A stretch of DNA of 64,000 bases from Polyodon spathula. Lineage: Eukaryota; Chordata; Actinopteri; Acipenseriformes; Polyodontidae. Below the pieces are notes generated by a model. It saw only the letters and a list, made by a program, of their open reading frames with translations, made no database searches and was not told where the DNA came from. Positions 1-50,902 of this stretch are shown here, piece by piece (position 1 is the first letter of the stretch; every line of letters begins with the position of its first letter). The position numbers and the translations under genes were made by a program. The stretch covers positions 7,848,298 to 7,912,297 of the forward strand of contig NC_054558.1 in NCBI RefSeq assembly GCF_017654505.1, given 5' to 3'.

Positions 1-1919
1 GGTTCACTGTGAAATCCCAGCAGTGGCTGGAATAGAAGCCTCCACAGGACAGAGTGTTTAGAGAATGTGGGAAGACAGCTGATCAGAGTATATCTCTTGC
101 TATTAATAACCCCTGAGAACTTGGCACTGTCTTCACTGCATTATAAAAAAACCTTAAAATAACGCTATTGCAATTTGCTGTGTGGCTTACTAAAAACTGC
201 TTACTAAGACTGCTGATCAGCTTTTGAAAAGCAGGGTTCAATTACTATACTTACCCAGTTGAAATTAAACAGTGAACAACTGCAAAGGACATTCTCTCAG
301 TCTTTTTTTTTTGCAATTACTCAAATAATACATTAGTTAAGCAATTGCAGTAAAAGCCACTTTATTTATTTTTTGTCCATATCTTATTCTACACCTAAGC
401 CCCATGTGGGGTTCCAATATTCCTTTCAGAGCTGCTGTTTTTATTTTGTCCCAAAACCAATCCATTCAGGCACTTGGTTCTTGTAGCTGAAATGCGCCAG
501 CCCATAGGCTCAGGAGAGCTTAAACCAAGTAGCTGTAATCACTCCTTAGCCTGGATGCTTACGTGTGTTTATCAAGACATCTTTCCACAGGGCACTGGTG
601 AAACAGGTCTGCTTTCCTCCATTCCTTTGAAGGAAGGGTTTTGTTTTTACCTGAGTAACAGAAGACATGAGACTAACTTGGCTGATGCACTGTCGCTGAG
701 TAAACACTGGAACCCGTGAGACCGAATAACATCAGCTGTTACCCCTGAGACACTCAGACATGGAGTTCAACTGGATGAATTCTTTCATGCATGTTATGGA
801 AAACAGTAGCTCTCCAACCCAGATTTAAATAGCAATACCTGCACCCCCATCGCTCTTTTAACACAGAAATGTGCGACAGCGCCCCTTTCTAAAAGTGAAC
901 CTTACTAAAAGCATAGCATAATAAAGCATGGTAAAGTATCCTAGGAAGCATATTAACACACATGGCAAAGCATGGGAAATTAATAATAACCACGGGGAAA
1001 GCATGGGGAAATTGCAAAGACGCCATGCACAAATCTCCTGGTAAATATTTATAAGGGGGACAGCTTGAGAGACAGGGCAGACCTCTTCAACCCAGTCTGG
1101 TCCAGACAGCCAGCCCCTTTGCAATGTGAATGAGTGCTGTGCTGACAACGCGCTACACTGGATTGTGATTCAGTGCACACACCAGAGTACAAGTAGGCTA
1201 ATCCAGTTAATAAAGTGATCTCTGACGCCCTTCATACCGTCCTCACTCCGTGCTCCCGTTCTGTGACAACGCACACAGGGGTGACTTTTAAAACCACTTG
1301 ACTGGGGCTTGTTTGTTTGCCATGCCTTTTTGTCCTTAATTGAGTGGAACGGCACAGCGCTAAATGACCCATTGAGGGTATGTTCGTGTAAGCTGGTAGA
1401 GGCTGCATTAGCGGAACCCGTTAATGCCTGGGTTTACTCAGAGAACAACATGGAATGTTTTGTGCTAGCCTGATGCTAGCACCAACAATTCTAAAAAAAG
1501 ACACGTATTGAATATTCATTCAGAGTCAGAAACACAGGCCAGCTTTTGCTGCAGGTTTCCAATGCACATGCAGGCGTAAGGGCAGGTGTGTGGTGCAGGA
1601 GTGCCCCCTTTTGGGGAAAAGGGGGATTAAATTAAAACTGGCCTGTATGTCTCTCACTCCTGATGCATTTTACACCAATCAGGATGATTACAAGGGCAGT
1701 TGGTTACTTTGCAGAGCTGCAATAGAACTAAACGGGGGATCAATGATAATATTACTGATGAGACATCAAGATTGATTTTAAAACCTTGATTTTTGCATTG
1801 TAGTTTACTACCTTCTGCAGTAGCTTAACTTCCCACTCTTTCCCTTTTCTGATGAACATCAATGCAACATCAGTAGTTATTATTGTAGTTTATAATATAG
1901 AACGATTATATTGAAACAC

Positions 1920-1920
<1 letters not shown>
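1..1920. other. Upstream intergenic DNA, no gene recognised
   Basis: AT-rich DNA upstream of MAPKAPK2. The short open frames here (none above about 100 codons) resemble no protein I know and lack plausible exon structure. I see no RNA gene and no clear transposon. Confidence 0.6.

Positions 1921-1967
<47 letters not shown>
1921..1967. repeat. (AAT)n microsatellite, left flank of the CACTA-like element
   Basis: Pure AAT trinucleotide array ending exactly where the transposon terminus begins. A second AAT array resumes seven bases after the other end of the element, so the element appears to have inserted into one array and split it. Confidence 0.9.
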
Positions 1968-1971
<4 letters not shown>

Positions 1972-2112
1972 ATGTAACACAATTTTTGTTCCTGGGTAGT
2001 AAGTGTTATTTCCTAATTGCTTATGCCTCAAAAGTATAGAAAATGGCTATTATTCCCCACAAACTTTGCTTTTGTGACCAGGACAGTGATATTTTGAAAT
2101 TTCACTATTTCC
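1968..2112 (+). repeat. Left terminal inverted repeat of the CACTA-like element
   Basis: About 145 bp, nearly identical to the reverse complement of 3148-3307 (shared block TTCCTGGGTAGTAAGTG and about 100 further bases). Such high arm identity suggests a relatively young insertion. Confidence 0.85.
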
Positions 2113-2219
2113 AATGAGAAAACGGGCGAATTTGTGTCTTTTCGTTCACATAAAGTCAAAAAAAAACAACATATGAATCCAAATTAACATGTATTTATAC
2201 TAAAGTAATACAAAAATGA

Positions 2220-2963
2220 CTACAAAAGATTTAGAAGTGAGTAGTTTTTTCGAGATTTATGATTATACTGTAAATCACTTTCACGAATCAGCCCCCAAAT
2301 GTAGTCTCCCATCATGTTCTCGTTATACTGTCCTTGGTAGCGGCATTCAAAGTCCAGTATATCCTGGTGGAAGCGCTCGCCTTGCTCCTCCGAGTACGCT
2401 CCCATGTTCTCCTTGAATTTATCAAGATGAGCATCAAGGATATGGACTTTGAGGGACATCCTACAGCCCATTGTGCCGTAGTTCTTCACCAGAGTCTCAA
2501 CCAGCTCCACATAGTTTTCGGCCTTGTGATTGCCCAGGAAGCCCCGAACCACTGCGACAAAGCTGTTCCAAGCCGCTTTCTCCTTACTAGTGAGCTTCTT
2601 GGGGAATTCATTGCACTCCAGGATCTTCTTTATCTGTGGTCCGACGAAGACACCGGCTTTGACCTTTGCCTCAGACAGCTTAGGGAAGAAGTCTTGAAGG
2701 TACTTGAAGGCTGCCGACTCCTTATCTAGAGCTCTGACAAATTGTTTCATAAGGCCCAATTTGATGTGCAGTGGTGGCATCAGCACCTTCCGGGGGTCCA
2801 CCAGTGGCTCCCACTTGACGTTGTTCCTCCCCACAGAGAACTTGGTCCGCTGTGGCCAGTCCCGCCTGTGGTAGTGCGCCTTGGTGTCCCTGCTGTCCCA
2901 AAGGCAAAGATAGCAGGGAAACTTGGTAAAACCGCCTTGGAGACCCATCAGGAATGCCACCAT
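2220..2963 (-). pseudogene. Transposase-like fragment, C-terminal 247 codons
   Basis: Open frame of 247 codons inside the CACTA-like element. It has a PCYLC motif (Cys-x2-Cys) followed by a conserved WDSR..HY.RRDW block near the N-terminus, and an EEQGERFHQD block with a candidate catalytic Glu near residue 190. Such Cys/His motifs before the final acidic residue are known from CACTA, hAT and related DDE transposases. The family's upstream half, with the two catalytic Asp residues, is missing. The first ATG downstream of the putative promoter (2982-2980) opens a different frame, so this frame would need leaky scanning or is no longer expressed. I recognise the fragment as a widespread repeat protein of animals but cannot name it. 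Confidence 0.65.
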
Positions 2964-3054
2964 TGCAGCCTCTTGATGCCATCTCAGAAAAATGCAGATA
3001 TGTATCCACTTAGGCAGCTGGAACTAAACTGAACTGGTGGGCTTAAGGCCCCTG

Positions 3055-3074
3055 TATTTATACTACTATTTATA
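3055..3074 (-). promoter_or_regulatory. Pair of TATA boxes in the transposon
   Basis: Two copies of TATAAATA on the minus strand (3074-3067 and 3062-3055), immediately downstream of the heat-shock element cluster in the direction of the transposase fragment. The expected start would be near 3035-3045, where a TCAGTT initiator-like sequence lies close by. Confidence 0.55.
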
Positions 3075-3080
3075 TTACTG

Positions 3081-3103
3081 GAAAGTTCTAGAAAGTTCTA
3101 GAA
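3081..3103. promoter_or_regulatory. Five-unit heat-shock element (HSE)
   Basis: Perfect alternating units GAA-nn-TTC-nn-GAA-nn-TTC-nn-GAA at 3081, 3086, 3091, 3096 and 3101. A two-out-of-three matching unit sits on each side. This is the HSF1 trimer consensus and it lies 7 bp upstream of the nearer TATA box on the minus strand. Confidence 0.65.
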
Positions 3104-3138
3104 GTTACTCCAAGTTTACTCAGCACTGAATCTATCTG

Positions 3139-3151
3139 GAATGTTCTGGAA
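3139..3151. promoter_or_regulatory. Second heat-shock element, three units
   Basis: GAA-tg-TTC-tg-GAA, a perfect three-unit HSE 35 bp beyond the first cluster and just inside the right inverted repeat of the transposon. Confidence 0.55.
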
Positions 3152-3307
3152 AATAGGTAAATTTCAAAATATCACTGTCCTGGTCACAAAAGCAAAGTTT
3201 GTGGGGAATAATAGCCATTTTCTATACTTTTGAGACATAAGCAATTAGGAAATAACACTTACTACCCAGGAACCAAAAAAAAAAAAAAAAAAAATTGTTA
3301 CATGGTG
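3148..3307 (-). repeat. Right terminal inverted repeat of the CACTA-like element
   Basis: Reverse-complement partner of 1968-2112. It is interrupted near its outer end by a run of about 22 A (3273-3294), where the left arm has only five T, so this homopolymer has expanded since insertion. Confidence 0.85.
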
Positions 3308-3311
3308 TAAT

Positions 3312-3313
<2 letters not shown>

Positions 3314-3354
<41 letters not shown>
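3314..3354. repeat. (AAT)n microsatellite, right flank of the CACTA-like element
   Basis: AAT array in the same register as the one at 1921-1967, on the other side of the transposon. Confidence 0.9.
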
Positions 3355-3357
<3 letters not shown>

Positions 3358-3509
3358 CAAATATAAACACATGGTTGTTTATGTATATTGAGATATAACA
3401 GGGTTTATTTTGTTACTGCACCCCTGTGATTTATCATTATTGGTGTCTGGTCTTCAGCGAGGAAAGTAATGAGTTGCAGGATTTTGCTCAAGCTCCACAC
3501 GCTCCTTTG

Positions 3510-3523
3510 GCGCCATCTAGTGG
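3510..3523 (-). promoter_or_regulatory. CTCF-type motif
   Basis: The minus strand reads CCACTAGATGGCGC, matching all 14 positions of the CTCF core consensus CCASYAGRKGGCRS. It lies about 0.8 kb upstream of the likely MAPKAPK2 promoter, a plausible place for a promoter-proximal boundary site. Occupancy cannot be seen from sequence. Confidence 0.55.
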
Positions 3524-3732
3524 CAAAGCCACACAGTCACATTTCAACCACCTGTTGACGCTCGTCAGAAGCAGCCAATAGCAAGACAGAATGAATTAAA
3601 GGAGCTGGCATTCAAATTATAGAGGCAAAACGTGTGTTCAAGATAAACAGGGAGTTTCTGATCTAATTCGGTTTCTAACCAGTCCTGTCAATTATAAACC
3701 ATAACGTATTCACTAAGCAGCTTGAACTATGT

Positions 3733-3734
<2 letters not shown>

Positions 3735-3773
<39 letters not shown>
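3735..3773. repeat. (AAT)n microsatellite
   Basis: Simple AAT array, the third in 2 kb. Confidence 0.9.
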
Positions 3774-3775
<2 letters not shown>

Positions 3776-3824
3776 TTTTGAAGCACTGAAGAAATAAAGT
3801 ATTATGCATAAATACCGCCAATGA

Positions 3825-3862
3825 TGTATGTATGTATGTATGTATGTATGTATGTATGTATG
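3825..3862. repeat. (ATGT)n microsatellite
   Basis: About nine tandem ATGT units. Confidence 0.9.
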
Positions 3863-4292
3863 AATGGCATTTCATTTTATTAGTGATAATCATAGAGACT
3901 ACAAACCCATCTTAAGAAAACATATTAGACGTGATATTGTGTTCACCCCCATTATTAAAAAAACACGAGTTCCAGTTTATTTTCTCATTGCATTCTGTTT
4001 TAACTGTTAGCATATCTGTATACATGCATAATACCTCAATAAATGAATACATGGTTTACTTGTATACATGCACGCATACCTACAAAATTAGACTGAGGAA
4101 TGTAATCAAAAGTAAGGGATTGCAAATTTATTTATTAAACATAACAGTTTTGGATGCATGCGTGCGTTTGCAGTAATATTAGCGTTCATACCTTTCACAG
4201 ATGCGGTGGAACCCGACTGTTTTTGTGAATGCACAATATCTCATCAGACTGCACCTTTAAGGGAGAGAACGAAACACCCCCCGGCGAGACTG

Positions 4293-4300
4293 TGACGTCA
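4293..4300. promoter_or_regulatory. Full cAMP response element (CRE) in the MAPKAPK2 promoter region
   Basis: Palindrome TGACGTCA, the consensus CREB/ATF site, 394 bp upstream of the MAPKAPK2 start codon in a locally GC-richer stretch. No TATA box is seen nearby, as is usual for broadly expressed kinases. Its position suggests a core promoter role; the transcription start is not determinable. Confidence 0.5.
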
Positions 4301-4373
4301 CACGGAACAGCAAAGCAAGAAGAGAGAGAGAGAGAGGGACAGGGACAGGAGAAGTGGTTGAGAGCGTTATTTA

Positions 4374-4411
4374 ATGCCGGGTGTGACTGAATGAGTGTGT
4401 ATCTGTTTTAA
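4374..4411 (+). other. Two overlapping short upstream ORFs in the MAPKAPK2 leader
   Basis: ATG at 4374 gives six codons then TGA at 4392-4394. ATG at 4391, overlapping that stop, gives six codons then TAA at 4409-4411. If transcription starts upstream of 4374 both lie in the 5' UTR and could dampen translation. No further ATG occurs before the main start at 4694. The leader also has a GAA/A-rich stretch at about 4459-4488. Confidence 0.45.
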
Positions 4412-4693
4412 AAGATCGAGGAGCGAGGGGAGAGGATTCATCGCGTTTCCGATCTCCCGAAGAAGAAGAAGAAAAAAAAAAAAAAAAAGTTACCATTGGC
4501 GGGTAACCAGGATTGACAAAAAAAAAGATTCACGGATCCTCTTTTTTCCAGAGTTTGAACCACGGTTTTCGCTGGCTGCTGTGGTTTGAATTGCGTGTTG
4601 CCACCAGTGGCAGCGCTAGGGATTGCATTTATCAGAAATAAAGAAAGAGAAAGAAAGAGAGCGCTGCCTGGAAGCTTTCTTCCTGAATCTACA

Positions 4694-46378
<41,685 letters not shown>

Positions 46379-46504
46379 GAAACCCCCCCACTCCCACTAC
46401 CATGAGAGACACACCAAGCAATAATAATAATGAGCAGGAACACTGGGCCCTGATAGGAAAGAGGAAACGCGCGCATGATGGATTAGGTGTTTTTTCAAAA
46501 AAAA

Positions 46505-46508
<4 letters not shown>

Positions 46509-46550
<42 letters not shown>
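46509..46550. repeat. (AT)n tract in the MAPKAPK2 3' UTR
   Basis: Long AT-dinucleotide run able to fold on itself in the mRNA, about 130 bp after the stop codon. Confidence 0.85.
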
Positions 46551-46838
46551 AGAAATGAATATTATATATATATTCTATATATATTATTTTTTATTTTAGC
46601 TTTTTTTTATATATTTGGTTTCCAAAGAAAAAGAAACAAGGAAAGCACTCTTTTACAACTAAAATTTAAAAAAAAATTAAAAAAATTTTAGAAAATAGAG
46701 GAGGATGGAGGATTGATGAAGAAAAACGACTAAACAAAATGCCTAGTTTTTAAAAAAACTAAACAAATAAACAAATATTATTTTTAAGATTCTATTTTTA
46801 ATAATGTGTTTGTTTTGCAAACGCAACTCCTCGGGAGA

Positions 46839-46844
46839 AATAAA
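46839..46844 (+). terminator. MAPKAPK2: Possible proximal poly(A) signal
   Basis: AATAAA about 460 bp after the stop codon. Use here would give a short 3' UTR lacking the C-rich tract. Confidence 0.3.
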
Positions 46845-47618
46845 ATGGCTTCCTGTTCTCCAAAAGGTAGCCAGCCGACAAAATCATCTCCGAGGAAATC
46901 TAAAGAGCACTGTTGTAAAGTAGTCCTAGAAATTCACTGCTTCTCTTTTAATAGTATACATACTTTCTTTTTTAAAAACCTCAATCCCCACCCAAAAAAA
47001 AGTCTTTACAGAGCGAAGTAGATCCAGATATTAATGCGTTTAATGGTCAGTGAATGTAGAAACGCTCTTTAATTAATGGTGGTAAATCTCTTAAGACTTT
47101 GACCACCACCACCACCCCAAAGCCAAGCTCACAACATGCCCTGCTGAAACTTACTGTCCCAGCAAGGAATCCCCTAACCAGAGAAGTCTGGACCAGCCCC
47201 CTCCCACACAGCTGAGCCTGTCATGCCTAGTGGCTTATGTGAGAGTTATTGACCAAGGTGGAAGGACTCCGTATCTATACCCTGTGATGTTAAGGGAAAC
47301 AATAACACCTTCAAAGGGGCGAGGGTTGCTTTTGTTTTGATTTTTTTAGTTTTTAATTTCTATTTGTTTGTATCTGTAGAACAGGAGGGGATTCCTGAAC
47401 ATATACTGTGTATTCCGGTTGCTCTCGGATCAAAACAAACCACACAAAGCATCACGTTTCAAAGGCACTGCCCTGAAACGGGCAGTTTTTACCCTTGCAA
47501 CAGTCTGATTCTTGTTGGGCTTATAGCCCTGTATAACTTGGATTTGATCAGGAAATTGAATGCACAGAGTTTCTTTTGTGCTTTTTAAAATGTATTTTTT
47601 TCTTTTTTTTTTAACAAG

Positions 47619-47653
47619 CCCCCCCCCCCCCCCCCCCCAAAAAAAAAAAAAAA
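47619..47653 (+). repeat. C20-A15 tract in the MAPKAPK2 3' UTR
   Basis: Twenty C directly followed by fifteen A on the sense strand. Poly(C) stretches in 3' UTRs are binding sites for PCBP/hnRNP K proteins; a role here is conjecture. Confidence 0.8.
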
Positions 47654-48107
47654 CTCAAAAGAAGTATTTAAGCATTAATTGTGGTTATTATAATCATTCT
47701 TCACACAGTAGTATTAAAAAATATGAGTAGAGAGATCTGAAGGACATTGGTGGGGCGTTAATGTTAAGTCTGTGTGTTGTCCGTATTGGTTTCAAAGTCC
47801 TATTAAAGGTCCTGTGTAAAATCTACTGACGACAGGATATATTCAATGTCCTTTTTCACTTTCTATTTCTATTTCTATTTTTAAGTCCTGTAGTGGAACG
47901 TGAGCCAGAAGGCATTCAGTACTTCTTGTACGAGGGTTATTCCCACTACTGTTTGTCGTCTGCATTCTCGTGCCGTAGATTAAAACCGTTTTGAGTACTT
48001 CTTAATTTGTTTTTTGTTTTTATTGTTATTCAAATGTATAAAGCACATATTCAGTTTTGTTTTATGTGAAACAGCTGTACTAATGTTAAGGTCTGCTTCT
48101 ACTTTGG

Positions 48108-48113
48108 ATTAAA
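48108..48113 (+). terminator. MAPKAPK2: Likely main poly(A) signal of MAPKAPK2
   Basis: ATTAAA, followed within 60-120 bp by a GT/T-rich region (GCGTGTGTCTTATTTTTCT). A further AATAAA at 48369-48374 is an alternative. Confidence 0.45.
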
Positions 48114-48130
48114 ACACTTTAAAAAAAGAA

Positions 48131-49143
48131 AAAAACAAAAACAAAAAAAGCCCCAACCCTACTGTAAACGATGCGTGTGTCTTATTTTTCTAGCTGACTG
48201 TTGCTGCACTGGTGTGCACACATTGGAAATCACTGCTATTGGTAATCTTGTGAGCAACCAGGGGAGGGCGTAGGTTGTAAAGCTGAGCATTATTTATTTG
48301 TGCATGTTGGGTAAGTCAATAAGCATTAGTGCAAATGTGTATGTATACCTGTGTACATCAGAGTATTTAATAAATCACACGTTTTACATAATAAAATGTC
48401 AGAATTGACATGAGGTCAACTGCCTCCATCCATAAACATTCACTTTATTCAGTAGATTTATAATTTCTTTTTCCCCCTCATTGGGTCTTGTCCAAATGCC
48501 CATGAATGTATTTAACCCTTATGCACCCACATGGGGGGGGGGTATTTAGATTTGTTTTACTTCAAGCTTTGCCAGAATTCCAAGTCTTGATCTAGTTACG
48601 GCCAGCTGTGCCTCATCTGCCAGACGCAAAATAGAAGTAGAGATTCATAGACAGGCTCTCTTCAACAGTCCTGGCCCAAGACAAACGGAATCACTGTGTG
48701 CTTCTGGAACTCCCAATAAAATCACCTGGTGAGCCGTCCTGTGGTGTGCACTGCTCCAGAGACTTTGAAGGACTTTGTACTGTACCTACGCTGGGATGTG
48801 TTGCACTGATGTTAGTATGGACCCTGCTGAAGGAAAGTGCAGCTGTGTTCTTATGGAAAACTCTGCATAATAAACTGCATTTCTAAACATCATTTCGCTT
48901 CATTGAGAATACTAACCTGATTCGGTGGAGGAAATGCAATAGCAGGTCTCGACTCCTGGAATTAGCAGTGAGTACAGACCCTTTTCCCGTCATGAACGAA
49001 GCTTACCGAGCCTGACGGTATACTGTCTTTCGTTTTGGATCGTAGTGCCAGGTTACGGCACCTGTTTTGATTGAAACCTTGAACAAAAACCTAAAAGGGA
49101 GATTTTGGCATGGTTTTCTATTGATAATGAAAGTATCATAATT
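48131..49143. other. Intergenic DNA after MAPKAPK2
   Basis: No gene recognised. Contains AATAAA at 48369-48374 and 48869-48874, either of which could serve a longer MAPKAPK2 transcript. Confidence 0.5.
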
Positions 49144-49150
49144 CCCCCCC

Positions 49151-49181
<31 letters not shown>

Positions 49182-49185
49182 ACCG
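49144..49185. repeat. C24 followed by (AC)n
   Basis: Twenty-four C (49144-49167) running into about eight AC units. Likely length-polymorphic. Confidence 0.85.
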
Positions 49186-49694
49186 CCATTTCCTCAGCGT
49201 CAGCCTTGGCCGGGCAATTCTGTGAACACTAATCCAAATCAGAAATACTTCCTCTGTGCCTTCGGGATGCATGCCTCTCTGCTGTTTTCTGAGCAAAGTA
49301 AATAAGTGCATGGCGCTAACTAGACCTTAACATACCAGAGTAATTATAATTACACCATGTAATTGATCATTTGCAGTTCAATTACATGCTCTTTTACGCT
49401 GTCCCTGAAGTGTAAAACTCAATCAAAGTACAAAGTTAGCGACATGCAAACACATTCCAAAACTAAGTAGTCGAGGGAAACGACTTCCAGAGCTGCGATT
49501 GGAGGAACATTCACTCGCCTGCTGTGGCCCTGGACAGCCAAGTCTAAATATTTTTTAGACTAAGCAGTTTTACCCTCTCAACACCGTTTTCAGCTTTGCT
49601 TAACATACTGTATTCTGATTTTCAGTTTATAAAATAAAATAAAAACACGCACACCAAGATTTGTAAAGACCATGTAATAGAGCACCCGCCCCAC

Positions 49695-50412
49695 TTAATT
49701 TAACTTAACTGGGCTTTGACTAGGCCATTTCAAGACATTTAAATGTTTCCCCTTAAACCACTCGAGTGTTGCTTTAGCAGTATGCTTAGGGTCATTGTCC
49801 TGCTGGAAGGTGAACCTCTGTCCCAGTCTCAAATCTCTGGAAGACTGAAACAGGTTTCCCTCAAGAATTTCCCTGTATTTAGCGCCATCCATCATTCCTT
49901 CAATTCTGACCAGTTTCCCAGTCCCTGCCGATGAAAAACATCCCCACAGCATGATGCTGCCACCACCATGCTTCACTGTGGGGATGGTGTTCTCGGGGTG
50001 ATGAGAGGTGTTGGGTTTGTGCCAGACATAGCGTTTTCCTTGATGGCCAAAAAGCTCAAGTTTAGCCTCATCTGACCAGAGTACCTTCTTCCATATGTTT
50101 GGGGAGTCTCCCACGTGCCTTTTGGCGAACACCAAATGTGTTTGCTTATTTTTTTCTTTAAGCAATGGCTTTTTTGTGGCCACTCTTCCGTAAAGCCCAG
50201 CTCTGTGGAGTGTACGGCTTAAAGTGGTCCTATGGACAGATACTCCAATCCTTCAGGGTTATCTTTGGTCTCTTTGTTGCCTCTCTGATTAATGCCCTCC
50301 TTGCCTGGTCCGTGAGTTTTGGTGGGCGGCCCTCTCTTGCCAGGTTTGTTGTGGTGCCATATTCTTTCCATTTTTTAATAATGGCTTTAATGGTGCTCCG
50401 TGGGATGTTCAA
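49695..50412 (-). pseudogene. Tc1-like transposase, broken (copy 2)
   Basis: Two pieces. 50412-50230 encodes the helix-turn-helix region (NIPRSTIKAIIKKWKEYGTT, GRPPKLTD). 50183-49695 encodes the catalytic part with WSDEAKLELFG and QQDNDPKH and keeps the [12 protein letters not shown] block lost in copy 1. The two are separated by a frameshift, and another in a poly-A run near 50430 precedes the first piece. The catalytic Glu (NPIENLW) lies beyond the truncation, so it is inactive. Confidence 0.9.
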
Positions 50413-50875
50413 AATTTCAGATATTTTTTTTTATAACCCAACCCTGATCTGTACTTCTCCACAACTTTGTCCCTGACCTGTTTGGAGAGCTCCTTGGTCT
50501 TCATGGTGCCCCTTGCTTAGTGGTTTTGCAATCTCTGGGGCCTTTCAGAACAGGTGTCTATATACTGAGATCATGTGACAGATCATGTGACACTTAGATT
50601 GCATACAGGTGGACTTATGTGACTTCTGAAGGTAACTGGTTGCACCAGATCTTAATAGGAAAGGGGGTGAATACATATGCACGCACCACTTTTCCGTTAT
50701 TTATTTTTTAGAATTTTTTTAAACAAGTTATTTTTTTCATTTCACTTCACCAATTTGGACTATTTTGTGTATGCCCATTACATGAAATCCAAATAAAAAT
50801 TCATTTTAATTCCAGGTTGTAAGGCAACGAAATAGGAAAAATGCCATGGGGGGTCAATACTTTCACAAGCCACTG
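49709..50875 (-). mobile_element. Tc1-like transposon, truncated (copy 2)
   Basis: Same family as 22612-24246, with long nearly identical stretches. The right end is intact (CAAGCCACTG then TA at 50876-50877), but the left third, including the left inverted repeat and the transposase C-terminus, is missing. It starts at the point equivalent to about 23038 in copy 1. It also has small internal deletions near 50585-50660 relative to copy 1. Confidence 0.92.
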
Positions 50876-50902
50876 TAATTATAATTGACCCCAGGTCTGT
50901 GA
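50876..50902 (+). repeat. Right end of an AATTA-rich repeat, next to Tc1 copy 2
   Basis: TAATTATAATTGACCCCAGG and TCTG resemble the right terminus of the repeat at 52009-52417. It directly abuts the Tc1 end, so the Tc1 appears to have inserted into this repeat at its TA. Confidence 0.5.

Larger units (their letters stand above)
1968..3307 (-). mobile_element. CACTA/EnSpm-like DNA transposon, non-autonomous
   Basis: A 1.34-kb unit bounded by long inverted repeats of about 145 and 160 bp. The left end begins CACTATGTAACAC and the right end, read inward on the minus strand, begins CACCATGTAACAA. It is flanked on both sides by TAA, which fits a 3-bp target duplication of the CACTA class, although the surrounding AAT array weakens that point. 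The interior encodes on the minus strand only the C-terminal part of a transposase-like protein, preceded by a compact promoter with heat-shock elements. The CACTA terminus, the 3-bp flank and a Cys-x2-Cys...His motif in the protein support the class. The superfamily call remains tentative because the N-terminal catalytic aspartates are absent. Confidence 0.62.
46379..48130 (+). other. MAPKAPK2: MAPKAPK2 3' UTR (inferred extent)
   Basis: Begins after the TGA. Contains an (AT)n tract (about 46509-46550), A/T-rich runs and a C20A15 tract. A more balanced block (about 47880-48110) is followed by ATTAAA and a GT-rich downstream region. The extent is inferred from poly(A) signals only. Confidence 0.55.

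Noticed and set aside
2334..3032. Plus-strand open frames over the transposon
   Set aside because: Antisense shadows of the transposase-like fragment.
3825..3862. CRISPR-like or other regulatory tandem repeats
   Set aside because: Plain tetranucleotide microsatellite; no spacers.
4586..4693. In-frame upstream extension of the MAPKAPK2 reading frame
   Set aside because: The frame is open but starts at TTG. The first ATG at 4694 gives the conserved MLSN start, so the extension is UTR.
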